From the NCBI GenBank assembly GCA_012271025.1, contig JAAXHF010000077.1, positions 1 through 13,025 of the forward strand: a stretch of 13,025 nt of DNA, given 5' to 3'. The stretch comes from Deltaproteobacteria bacterium (GTDB lineage: Bacteria > Desulfobacterota_B > Binatia > Bin18). Below the pieces are notes generated by a model that had not been told where the DNA came from, ran no database searches, and saw nothing but the letters and a program-made list of their open reading frames with translations. Numbering within the stretch: position 1 is the first letter of the stretch; each line of letters opens with the position of its first letter. The position numbers and the translations under genes were made by a program. Shown piece by piece: positions 1 through 6,250 of the stretch.

Positions 1-1
1 C

Positions 2-2299
2 CTCGATGCCCTGCTGGCCGAAGCTGAGGTGCTGGACGCGGACTTTCAGGCCAAAACCGCCCACCGCGACCAACTGCAGAACGAAATTGACGAGATCAAC
101 CTGAGCATTCGTGAGTGGACCGATACCCTCCGGCGGCTGACCACTGACCGCGAGCGCTTGAGGCAGCGGCGGGACGATGCCGTGCTGTTCGCCTCCGACG
201 GGTTCATCATTCCCTACTTTCCGACTATCGAGCAGGTCGTGCTGCCGGAATTTGATCGGAGTAATTTTGATACCCCATTGCAGCGTGTGGACCGCTGTAT
301 CTCGTGTCATGTCGGCATCAATCGCAGCGGCTTCGAGGATCAGCCCCACCCGTATAAAACCCACCCCCAGCGTCGGCTCCTGCTGGGCAATCACGTCGGC
401 TGTACACCGTGCCACGAGGGGCAGGGGGTAGCGACCAACAGCATCGCCCAGGCCCACGGCAACGTCCAGTTCTGGGAACATCCGCTGTTTGAGGGCGAGA
501 AGGTCGAGGTTAACTGCATCAAGTGTCATGCCGACGTGCAGGATGTGGAATTCGCCGAGAACATCGCCCGAGGTGAAAAGCTGTTCATGCAGGTCGGGTG
601 TACCGGCTGCCACTTGGTCGAGGGCTATGGTGAGGCGCGCAAGATTGGTCCTCACCTGAGACGGGTAGCGGCCAAAGCCGACCCGTCCTGGCTGGTCGAG
701 TGGGTGACCAACCCGCACGAATTCCGTCCCCAGACCCGCATGCCGCACTTCTTTTTGACCCCCGAGCAGGGCAAAGCCGTTGCCGCCTATCTGCTCGACG
801 CGAGTCAGGAAGAGGGCGCGGCCTGGCTGGCCTCACATCCTGAGCCGGAGGGCATCGATCCGACCGACGCCGCCCTGGTCGAACGGGGCAAAGCCCTGGC
901 CGATGCAGTCGGCTGTCGGGGCTGTCATATGCTCGAAGAGGGGCAAACTGCGACCTTGGTCGGCTCGGCCAAGACCTATGCGCCACTGCTGGCCCGGATT
1001 GCCGAAAAGACCAACCCGCGCTGGCTGTACCACTGGATTAAGAACCCGCGCGACTACTCTCCGCATACCGCCATGCCGAGTCTGCGGCTGACCGATGACG
1101 AGGCCAGAGCCATTGTCTCCTATTTGATGACGCTGGGGGAACAACCGGCTGCCTTTGCCGACCGGCCTGACCTGGCCGATGCCGAGCTGGTCAACCACGG
1201 CCAAGCCCTCGTCCGGCAGTACGGCTGTCACGGTTGTCATGAAATCCCGGGCATGGAACGAGAGGGCCGGGTTGGGGTTGAGCTGTCGGCCTTTGGCTCC
1301 AAGACGCTTGAAGAGCTGTACTTCGGCAACCGGACCGATGTCCCGCACAGCTGGGACGGCTGGACCTACTACAAGATCAAGGAGCCGCGCGGCTACGCCA
1401 CTGATCGCATCGAGCAGCTCATGCCGTGGTTTGACTTGCCGGATGAGGACATCCGCCTGATCCGGGTTTTTCTGGCCAGTCGCACCGAGGGAGAATTTGC
1501 CGAAGCGTATCACGCCCACAGTAAATGGACCGATGCCCTGGTCGAAGGCCAGCGGATGGTCCAGTACTACAACTGTACCGGCTGTCACCTGATAGAGGAA
1601 AAAGGCGGGGACATCCGGGTACTGTACGAAGAGAGCCCGACCCTGGCCCCGCCCATCCTCAAAGGCCAGGGCGAGAAGGTCCAGCCCGAATGGTTGTACG
1701 AATTTCTGAAAGGTCCGACCCCGATCCGGCCTTGGCTCGAAGTCCGTATGCCGACCTTCCACTTCGACGATACCGATGCCCGGAGTGCGGTGGATTACTT
1801 TGTTGCCCAGGCCAAGCTCGAAAACCCGTACACCTATCTGAATCCGACCGAACTCTCGCCCCACATGCTCCAGGCCGGCGAGGTGCTCATGTCTGACGAC
1901 TATTTCGCCTGTTTCTCGTGTCATCAGCAGGGCGACAAAAAACCGGAGGGACCGCCCGAGGGCTGGGCGCCTGATCTAGAACTGGCCAAGGACCGTCTGA
2001 ACCCGGACTGGGTCGTCAGATGGATTGAAGAGCCGCAAACACTCATGCCGGGAACGCGCATGCCGAGTTTCTATCCGGGCGGACCGGATGACATTCTGGG
2101 GGCCGATGAACCCAGACAGATGGAGGCCATGCGCGACTATATCTGGACCTTGGGTGTTCCTCAGATGGCGCAATTGGCCGAACCGAGCGCGACTGCACCC
2201 CCTGAGGACCCGGCCGCACGTACACAACCCGTCCCTGAGACGGCGCCGCCAGAGGAGTCGCTTGAGACGGATCAACAGGACGTCGCCCCCGCTGCCTAG
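2..2299 (+). CDS. Octaheme c-type cytochrome, 5' truncated by window edge
   Basis: The reading frame is open to the left edge, so the true start and any signal peptide or membrane anchor are missing. A GTG at 29 is the first possible start inside the window; residue numbers count from it. Eight CXXCH heme motifs are visible, at residues 90, 125, 163, 191, 296, 400, 516 and 628. The last five each open a class-I-like cytochrome c domain and are followed by a candidate axial methionine in an MP motif (M238, M349, M465, M574, M678). The first three hemes have no such Met and are probably bis-His. The N-terminus (to about residue 50) is charged and coiled-coil-like; the last 45 residues are a Pro/Glu/Ala-rich tail. 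CXXCH proteins are heme-loaded outside the cytoplasm, so a respiratory electron-transfer role is inferred, probably with quinol-oxidising partners upstream. Its redox partners and exact complex are unknown. The cupredoxin-like gene follows 36 bp downstream. Confidence 0.93.
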   Translation, partial: LDALLAEAEVLDADFQAKTAHRDQLQNEIDEINLSIREWTDTLRRLTTDRERLRQRRDDAVLFASDGFIIPYFPTIEQVVLPEFDRSNFDTPLQRVDRCISCHVGINRSGFEDQPHPYKTHPQRRLLLGNHVGCTPCHEGQGVATNSIAQAHGNVQFWEHPLFEGEKVEVNCIKCHADVQDVEFAENIARGEKLFMQVGCTGCHLVEGYGEARKIGPHLRRVAAKADPSWLVEWVTNPHEFRPQTRMPHFFLTPEQGKAVAAYLLDASQEEGAAWLASHPEPEGIDPTDAALVERGKALADAVGCRGCHMLEEGQTATLVGSAKTYAPLLARIAEKTNPRWLYHWIKNPRDYSPHTAMPSLRLTDDEARAIVSYLMTLGEQPAAFADRPDLADAELVNHGQALVRQYGCHGCHEIPGMEREGRVGVELSAFGSKTLEELYFGNRTDVPHSWDGWTYYKIKEPRGYATDRIEQLMPWFDLPDEDIRLIRVFLASRTEGEFAEAYHAHSKWTDALVEGQRMVQYYNCTGCHLIEEKGGDIRVLYEESPTLAPPILKGQGEKVQPEWLYEFLKGPTPIRPWLEVRMPTFHFDDTDARSAVDYFVAQAKLENPYTYLNPTELSPHMLQAGEVLMSDDYFACFSCHQQGDKKPEGPPEGWAPDLELAKDRLNPDWVVRWIEEPQTLMPGTRMPSFYPGGPDDILGADEPRQMEAMRDYIWTLGVPQMAQLAEPSATAPPEDPAARTQPVPETAPPEESLETDQQDVAPAA

Positions 2300-2335
2300 C
2301 GGGTGAAAGAGAACACACAAAGACAAGGAGGAGAT

Positions 2336-3055
2336 ATGTACCGTGTAAAATCCCTGGCTGTGGCTGCCCTGAGTATTCCCGTCCTGACGCTGTCGAGCGC
2401 CTGGGGCTATGAGGGCGGAGCGGTGAGCAATGGCGGAACAATTGCCGGAACGGTGAAGTTTGCTGGCGAGGCGCCGGCTCTGGCTCAGATCGAAGTGACA
2501 AAAGATACGGCGGTGTGTGGCCAGACCGAGAAGTTTGACGAGGCGCTTGTGGTTGGAGAGGGCAACGGGATCAAGAACGTGGTGGTGTCGATTGCCAACA
2601 TCGAAAAGGGCAAGGCCCAGGCGGCCGAAGGCGGGACGCTTGACCAGAAAGAGTGCGTGTACGCGCCACGGGTGGTCCTCTCGCCGGCCGGAGCTGATCT
2701 GAACATTCTGAACAACGATGGGATTCTGCACAATATTCATACCTACAGTGAGGCCAACTCCCCAATCAACAAGGCTCAGCCGAAGTTTCGGAAGAAGATG
2801 ACGCAGAACTTCGCGCAGCCCGAAACGGTTCGGGTCGAGTGCGACGCCCATGCCTGGATGAAGGGCTGGCTGGTGGTGACCGACCATCCCTACTATGCCG
2901 TTACTGACGCCAGTGGAACGTTTGAGTTAGCGGACGTGCCGGCTGGTTCCTATACTCTGAAGATTTGGCATGAAACCCTGGGTGAGATGACCCAGGATGT
3001 CACGCTGGAGGCCGGAGGGGCGGCTTCGGTTGCGCTTGAGATGGCGCAGCAATAG
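2336..3055 (+). CDS. Secreted cupredoxin-like protein with C-terminal carboxypeptidase regulatory-like domain
   Basis: 239 aa. ATG at 2336 is chosen because AAGGAGG (2325-2331) precedes it; an in-frame GTG at 2303 would put charged residues before the signal peptide. Residues 1-24 form a signal peptide (R3, K5, hydrophobic core, AWG before the likely cleavage site). A beta-rich domain follows, with a probable type-1-like copper site: H132 or H135 in LHNIHTY, then C169, H172 and M175 (C-x2-H-x2-M). Residues about 186-237 (DASGTFELADVPAGSYTLKI) fit a carboxypeptidase-regulatory-like Ig fold. Two further cysteines (C61, C107) could form a disulfide. Position right after the multiheme cytochrome and before a strong terminator suggests co-transcription and a role as periplasmic electron carrier or copper-binding partner. 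The copper ligands are inferred from motif spacing; loss of copper and a purely structural role is possible. Confidence 0.85.
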   Translation: MYRVKSLAVAALSIPVLTLSSAWGYEGGAVSNGGTIAGTVKFAGEAPALAQIEVTKDTAVCGQTEKFDEALVVGEGNGIKNVVVSIANIEKGKAQAAEGGTLDQKECVYAPRVVLSPAGADLNILNNDGILHNIHTYSEANSPINKAQPKFRKKMTQNFAQPETVRVECDAHAWMKGWLVVTDHPYYAVTDASGTFELADVPAGSYTLKIWHETLGEMTQDVTLEAGGAASVALEMAQQ

Positions 3056-3073
3056 AATCCGGGTTTGATTGGA

Positions 3074-3101
3074 GAAGAGGCCGTTCGGCCTCTTCTTTTT
3101 T
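3074..3101 (+). terminator. Intrinsic terminator of the cytochrome/cupredoxin operon
   Basis: A perfect 9-bp stem (GAAGAGGCC 3074-3082 with GGCCTCTTC 3087-3095) closes a GTTC tetraloop and is followed by six T (3096-3101), 18 bp after the cupredoxin stop codon. This is a textbook rho-independent terminator. The minus-strand side lacks a T-tract after the hairpin, so it should work mainly on plus-strand transcripts. Confidence 0.92.
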
Positions 3102-3117
3102 AATAAAAACTATATCT

Positions 3118-3145
3118 GACTATAGTCAAAAACTAATATTCCAGA
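3118..3145. repeat. GACTATAGTC repeat, copy A
   Basis: The 10-bp palindrome GACTATAGTC is followed by an A/T-rich spacer and ATTCCAGA. Copy B at 4848-4875 has the same layout, length and orientation, with about 24 of 28 positions identical. The first T of this copy's flank extends the palindrome to TGACTATAGTCA. It lies in an AT-rich island between the operon terminator and the 3' end of the YkgJ-type gene. It may be an operator or the remnant of a mobile-element end; nothing here decides between them. Confidence 0.7.
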
Positions 3146-3167
3146 AAGACCGAATTTTTTGTTCATC

Positions 3168-3995
3168 CTATTGGGGCTGTGTGCTCAGGACCTTTTCTCC
3201 CTGCTGCCAGCGTTCGGCCCCGTCAGACTGAGTCAGGGCTTGGTCCAGAGCCTGGCAGAGTTCGTGATGGCTGCCATCAAGGCCGGCTGTGGTCACGCTG
3301 TCGGTGAGACCGCTGAGCACCGCATTGCCCATCACAAACGCCTGGGTGTCTATTGGGACTTGACGTGCAGATGAGCCATGTCCATACGCCTGTTCACAGT
3401 CTGCCAGCCGCAGCGAATTCCAGGCGCGGCATTTGAGAGGACGGGCTTCATAGGCCATACAGCGGTTATTGCGCAACAGCGGGCAGGCGAGGGGGGCGTC
3501 TTTTTCGGCGGGAGCCTGTTGGCACTGGAGCCGGGCGCTGAGGCGGTGGCGCAGCGCGTCGAGTTCCGAGGTCGAGCAGTGGCTGCGGAGCCAGCGGGCG
3601 AGGTGGAGCGCTTCGGCCGTCGTGACCAGAACGACGGGCAGGTAGCAGCACCAGGCACATCCCGCGTGACAGGCACGCTGATTTTTTTGCGGAGACTGAG
3701 CGATGAGCGTATCTGCCCAGCCCTGGGCATTGGCGATAAGGCGGCTCAGCCTGTCCGTGTCCGATTGGAGAATGGCTGTTGCGTCATGAAATTCCGCAGC
3801 ATAGACCCGCAGTTCCTCTGCGGCAGCCGGCGGTAAGCCCCGGGCGATGAGGGTGTCGAGGTACTGCGCGATCTTAACCGGGGAACTCAGCTGCTGCAGG
3901 GCGGCTTTGAGCATTGCAACCGGGGGGACGGGGGAGGGGGACGGCGGAGCGGACCGCTTACGTCTGGCCTGTCGGCGCCGTTCGGCTCGGTTCAT
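3168..3995 (-). CDS. YkgJ-family (CxxCxxCC) cysteine-cluster protein
   Basis: 275 aa. ATG at 3995 is preceded on the minus strand by AGGAG six to seven bases upstream and gives the basic start MNRAERRRQARRK; an upstream in-frame ATG at 4142 would run across the promoter region. The first cluster is C109-x3-C113-x2-C116-C117. The second is C171 (CPLLRNNRC), C179 and C189 (YEARPLKCR), with C200 after it. This order, including the YExRP motif, matches the zinc/iron-chelating YkgJ/UPF0153 family. Members are small metal-binding proteins of poorly known role. Residues 1-25 are Arg- then Pro-rich, and about 35-100 are helical without a recognised domain. No signal peptide is seen, so it is probably cytoplasmic. 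It is divergent from the cupin gene. Confidence 0.88.
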   Translation of the reverse strand: MNRAERRRQARRKRSAPPSPSPVPPVAMLKAALQQLSSPVKIAQYLDTLIARGLPPAAAEELRVYAAEFHDATAILQSDTDRLSRLIANAQGWADTLIAQSPQKNQRACHAGCAWCCYLPVVLVTTAEALHLARWLRSHCSTSELDALRHRLSARLQCQQAPAEKDAPLACPLLRNNRCMAYEARPLKCRAWNSLRLADCEQAYGHGSSARQVPIDTQAFVMGNAVLSGLTDSVTTAGLDGSHHELCQALDQALTQSDGAERWQQGEKVLSTQPQ

Positions 3996-4015
3996 GGCGT
4001 TCTCCTGCGTTCTTG

Positions 4016-4043
4016 TGTATGACTCTTGCGCCGCCTGTGTCAA
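4016..4043 (-). promoter_or_regulatory. Predicted promoter of the YkgJ-type gene
   Basis: On the minus strand TTGACA (4043-4038) is a perfect -35 box. It is followed after 16 bp by CATACA (4021-4016), a weak -10. Transcription would start near 4009, giving a leader of about 14 nt that includes the ribosome site. The spacer is almost entirely the left arm of the inverted repeat at 4025-4095. Confidence 0.45.
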
Positions 4044-4095
4044 GAAAGCTGCCACGCGCATGGGAAGCGTGGCAGAGACGGGCAGGCGGCGCAAG
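4025..4095. repeat. Nested inverted repeat between divergent genes
   Basis: The outer arms are a perfect 13-bp inverted repeat, CTTGCGCCGCCTG (4025-4037) with CAGGCGGCGCAAG (4083-4095). Inside is a second perfect 9-bp pair, CTGCCACGC (4049-4057) with GCGTGGCAG (4067-4075), around a 9-nt loop. The outer left arm fills the spacer of the predicted YkgJ promoter and the outer right arm ends just before the -35 of the predicted cupin promoter. A shared operator or a structured RNA/cruciform are both possible. Confidence 0.75.
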
Positions 4096-4098
4096 GGC

Positions 4099-4126
4099 TT
4101 GAGTTCTTCAGCCGGCGGCATACAAT
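4099..4126 (+). promoter_or_regulatory. Predicted promoter of the cupin gene
   Basis: TTGAGT (4099-4104), 16 bp, then TACAAT (4121-4126) resembles a sigma-70-type promoter. The predicted start near 4133 leaves a leader of about 29 nt with a strong AGGAGGGAG ribosome site at 4148-4156. Confidence 0.5.
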
Positions 4127-4161
4127 GGGCGACCAACGCCACAGTTCAGGAGGGAGAAGTT

Positions 4162-4665
4162 ATGGCCAAAGTCACGCAAGTATTCGATCCGCTCGACGCT
4201 GCCCTGGTCCGGACCGATGAAGAAGATTGGATCCAGAGCGGAGAGGGCAACGAGTTCAAGGTGTTGCGGATCAGTAAAGAGACAGGAGCCTGGAGTGCCC
4301 TTATTCGGGCCAAAAAGGGCCAGGTCAATCCCCCGCATACCCATCTGGGGGCGGCCGACTTTTACGTTATCTCGGGCGGCTTTGACTATCGGGGCGGATC
4401 TGCGCGAGAGGGCGACTGGGTCTATGAACCGGCCGGCGCCGTTCATGAGGCGACCTCGCATCCGGTTGATACGATCTACCTGGCCAACGTCTATGGTCCG
4501 GTCGGCTTCCATGATGCCGAGGGCAATATCGCCCAGGTCTTGGACTGGCGGATGATTCAGCTGATGGTTGACGAGGCCAAGAAAAAGCGCACGAAAGCCC
4601 GTTCCAGGCGGCGCACGACGACGGCAAAGAAAACAACCAGCCGCACCAAGCGCAAAGCTGCCTAA
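4162..4665 (+). CDS. Cupin-domain protein (2,4'-dihydroxyacetophenone dioxygenase-like) with basic C-terminal tail
   Basis: 167 aa. ATG at 4162 follows AGGAGGGAG (4148-4156); upstream in-frame extension to 3847 would overlap the YkgJ gene and promoters. Cupin motif 1 is PPHTHLGAADFYVISGG: H59 and H61 are metal ligands and D66 occupies the usual glutamate region. Motif 2 is G84-x5-P90-x-G92-x2-H95. A three-His iron site (H59, H61, H95), as in acetylacetone/dihydroxyacetophenone dioxygenases, is likely, and the whole body (TDEEDW at 18-23, GDWVYEPAGAVH) aligns in style with that family. The substrate is unknown. Residues about 139-167 are a Lys/Arg/Thr/Ala tail (KKKRTKARSRRR, TKRKAA), like bacterial histone H1-like tails and absent from ordinary cupins. 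The tail could bind DNA or RNA or be an addition without enzymatic role. Confidence 0.85.
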   Translation: MAKVTQVFDPLDAALVRTDEEDWIQSGEGNEFKVLRISKETGAWSALIRAKKGQVNPPHTHLGAADFYVISGGFDYRGGSAREGDWVYEPAGAVHEATSHPVDTIYLANVYGPVGFHDAEGNIAQVLDWRMIQLMVDEAKKKRTKARSRRRTTTAKKTTSRTKRKAA

Positions 4666-4676
4666 GTCCCACCGAA

Positions 4677-4699
4677 GCGGCCAGGCGCCAGCTGGCCGC
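4677..4699 (+). terminator. Hairpin after the cupin gene, possible terminator
   Basis: A perfect 8-bp GC-rich stem (GCGGCCAG 4677-4684 with CTGGCCGC 4692-4699) with a 7-nt loop lies 11 bp after the cupin stop. No T-tract follows, so intrinsic termination is doubtful; it could protect the mRNA end. Confidence 0.4.
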
Positions 4700-4847
4700 A
4701 CTCCTCAAACGTTCCTCTCCAGATTGTTTTATGACGGCCGTGCCCGTGGGGCTCCGGTCGTCGTGCGTCCTGGTCCGCGAGTGTGGGCTTTGAGCACGGG
4801 CTAAACAGTCTCTTATCGCTTGAATAAAGACATACATTTTAATATAA

Positions 4848-4875
4848 GACTATAGTCAAAATATATTATTCCAGA
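4848..4875. repeat. GACTATAGTC repeat, copy B
   Basis: Same layout as copy A (3118-3145): GACTATAGTC, ten A/T-rich bases, ATTCCAGA, in direct orientation. Copies A and B bracket the YkgJ/cupin gene pair at a distance of 1,730 bp. Confidence 0.7.
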
Positions 4876-4948
4876 GATTTCCCCCGCTAAGTAACCCCAA
4901 AAATGTGGTTTATGGGGATCTCTTTTTGTCAGATGTTTGGGATATTAG

Positions 4949-4970
4949 GTTTATGACTATAGTCATAAAC
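4949..4970. repeat. GACTATAGTC repeat, copy C: 22-bp perfect palindrome
   Basis: The core GACTATAGTC (4955-4964) is here the centre of a perfect 22-bp palindrome, whose inner 18 bp are TTATGACTATAGTCATAA. It lies 107 bp from copy B in the same AT-rich island. Perfect symmetry with an uninterrupted centre is typical of a dimeric regulator's operator, though no regulator gene is seen in the window. Confidence 0.75.
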
Positions 4971-5201
4971 TTTTGATATTTCGACTCATACGAAGAGGGA
5001 CAGACACAGTGAAACACGCACAGCAAAGAACAATACATTTTCCGCTCAGAGGACTGGCCTGCACTCGACGTCGAGGTCGCTACCCGAAACACCGCTGGGC
5101 TCCATCACAGCGGTCTCAGGTTGTCGGCTACGTTCATTTCACGGATCGGCCGGCTGGATTGTGCCGCTCTCAATCAGGTGACCCCGCAGTCCAAAGGAAT
5201 A

Positions 5202-5247
5202 ATCGCACCTGCTGGCTGGGCGTTGCCGCCCAGCCAGCAGGTGCGAT
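5202..5247. repeat. Perfect 21-bp-stem hairpin
   Basis: Arms 5202-5222 and 5227-5247 are exact reverse complements, separated by the tetraloop TTGC. The left arm begins ATCGCACCTGCTGGC. No T-tract flanks it on either strand, and no gene ends nearby, so it is not an ordinary terminator. It is unrelated in sequence to the palindromic elements at gene borders elsewhere in the window. Confidence 0.85.
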
Positions 5248-5518
5248 ACACCGCGCGGGTCTCGGCTCGGGCGCACTTGTTCGGGTTCGGTCGCCGAAAA
5301 CAGTCTGAGTCTGTGGCTCTCTGCTTGCTTGTCAGCACACACGAGCCCCTGAACACGCTGTAAGCCGCGAGAGGTCAATAGGGCGCCGTTGGCTGCTTTA
5401 GGAATGATGAGCTTCCACAGGTGGCAGGTCTGGAGGTCTCTGAAGATACAGACTTAATAGTTGACATAATATATCTTATCAGACATAAAGGAATCGAGAT
5501 TTTGAGCTTCTGCCCTCC

Positions 5519-6190
5519 CTATTCGTCCAGCTTATACTCGACCAATTCCTTGAGGGATGAATTGTCGGCCGTGTCCACAAATCTCCGGTAGTAGGCTTGG
5601 GCCTGCTGACGGTCCCCGGCGGTCTCGAAAACCTTGGCCAGGGCCAAAAAAGCCTGTGCCTGGCTCGGGCCGTCATTCTCCACAGCCCGGGTATAATGGC
5701 TGATAGCCAGCTCAGTATCGTCGGCGTCTTCGGCCAGAGCGCCCAGCTTGAGCCAAGCCAGTTGCACCAGATAATGGTCGCCGTGCCTGGCGTCCGCCAC
5801 CACGGCCTGATAGGCCGCAACCGCGTTATCCCTCTCCTGCTGTTGCTGATAGGCGTGACCGAGGTGCCAGAAGGCCAACTGCCGCGGCCGGCCGGCCAAC
5901 AGCTCAGCTGCGGTTTCAAACGACTGAATCGCTCCGGCCAGGGCCTCAGGATCGCGCTCAGGGACAGCGATTTGCTCCAAGCCTGCTCGCAGGGCGTCCA
6001 AACCGCTGCTGGTCTGGTGGCGCCATACGAGACTCAATGCGCCCCACCCTACCAGCCCGACCAGTCCGAGGCCGATCACGCTGCCAATCAGCCGCGGCCG
6101 CTGCTGACTCCAGCTTGAGACCTGCTGAGCCCAGACCACCAGCCGTTCAATTGGCTGGCGGGTTAAGGCTACTTTGCGTTCGGGTCGCAT
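5519..6190 (-). CDS. Membrane-anchored tetratricopeptide-repeat protein
   Basis: 223 aa. A basic N-terminus is followed by one hydrophobic segment (residues about 34-56, LIGSVIGLGLVGLVGWGALS) and then an extracytoplasmic region with about three TPR units (residues about 105-135, 144-172 and 179-207; e.g. ALAEDADDTELAISHYTRAV). The layout resembles YfgM/TPR_21-type single-pass TPR proteins, which act as periplasmic assembly or chaperone partners. Its role here is unknown. The ATG at 6190 has no clear ribosome site and lies 5 nt after the hairpin at 6196-6248, which fills the upstream region. A GTG at residue 18 is a poor alternative because it also lacks a ribosome site. It is the last gene of the MoxR cluster and may depend on read-through. 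Confidence 0.85.
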   Translation of the reverse strand: MRPERKVALTRQPIERLVVWAQQVSSWSQQRPRLIGSVIGLGLVGLVGWGALSLVWRHQTSSGLDALRAGLEQIAVPERDPEALAGAIQSFETAAELLAGRPRQLAFWHLGHAYQQQQERDNAVAAYQAVVADARHGDHYLVQLAWLKLGALAEDADDTELAISHYTRAVENDGPSQAQAFLALAKVFETAGDRQQAQAYYRRFVDTADNSSLKELVEYKLDE

Positions 6191-6195
6191 GACGC

Positions 6196-6248
6196 AAAAG
6201 GGAAGCGTGATGTCCTTGTGATATCAGTTGTTATCACGCTTCCCTTTT
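6196..6248 (-). repeat. Palindromic element copy 1; probable bidirectional terminator
   Basis: Perfect 16-bp arms (AAAAGGGAAGCGTGAT 6196-6211 with ATCACGCTTCCCTTTT 6233-6248) enclose a 21-nt loop. It starts 2 bp after the BFN-gene stop and ends 5 bp before the TPR-gene ATG. The four A and four T at its ends let it act as an intrinsic terminator on either strand. Read on the minus strand, the loop (CAACTGAT then AGGAC) matches copies 2 and 3, so it belongs to a dispersed family. Confidence 0.85.
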
Positions 6249-6250
6249 CC

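Larger units (their letters stand above)
4666..5518. other. Long intergenic region without a convincing gene
   Basis: About 850 bp between the cupin stop and the TPR-gene stop. It holds a small hairpin (4677-4699), GACTATAGTC copies B and C, a weak terminator-like fold (AGAGAT 4873-4878 with ATCTCT 4918-4923, then five T), a 12-bp palindrome CTCGACGTCGAG (5064-5075), a 7-bp inverted repeat (5091-5097 with 5108-5114) and a perfect 21-bp-stem hairpin (5202-5247). A GTG-started frame of 99 codons (5009-5308) has a possible AGAGGGA ribosome site. It is Arg-rich, matches no family known to me and contains the hairpin, so it is not called as a gene. TTGACA at 5461 lacks a good -10 partner. Confidence 0.6.

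Noticed and set aside
833..1924. Long minus-strand open frame opposite the cytochrome gene
   Set aside because: It mirrors the GC-rich coding frame of the multiheme cytochrome, whose eight CXXCH motifs settle the true strand; no motif of its own.
1976..2887. Minus-strand open frame across the cytochrome/cupredoxin junction
   Set aside because: Crosses two clear plus-strand genes and their ribosome site; no recognisable domain.
3847..4161. In-frame upstream extension of the cupin gene
   Set aside because: It would overlap the YkgJ gene and its promoter; a strong ribosome site directly precedes the ATG at 4162.
3118..4875. Insertion sequence bounded by the GACTATAGTC repeats
   Set aside because: The enclosed genes encode a cysteine-cluster protein and a cupin, not a transposase; the repeats are direct rather than inverted, so only a cassette or operator idea remains open.
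4873..4927. Terminator-like fold with five T downstream of the cupin gene
   Set aside because: Only a 6-bp stem with a bulge and a long loop, about 200 bp from the stop codon; too weak to call as a separate feature.
5009..5308. GTG-started frame of 99 codons with a possible AGAGGGA site in the long intergenic region
   Set aside because: Arg-rich, no family recognised, carries the perfect 21-bp hairpin and overlaps other open frames on both strands; not credible as a gene without homologues.
5461..5490. TTGACA as a plus-strand -35 box
   Set aside because: At 17 bp the next hexamer is CATAAA, a weak -10, and no plus-strand gene follows; it would run antisense into the TPR gene.
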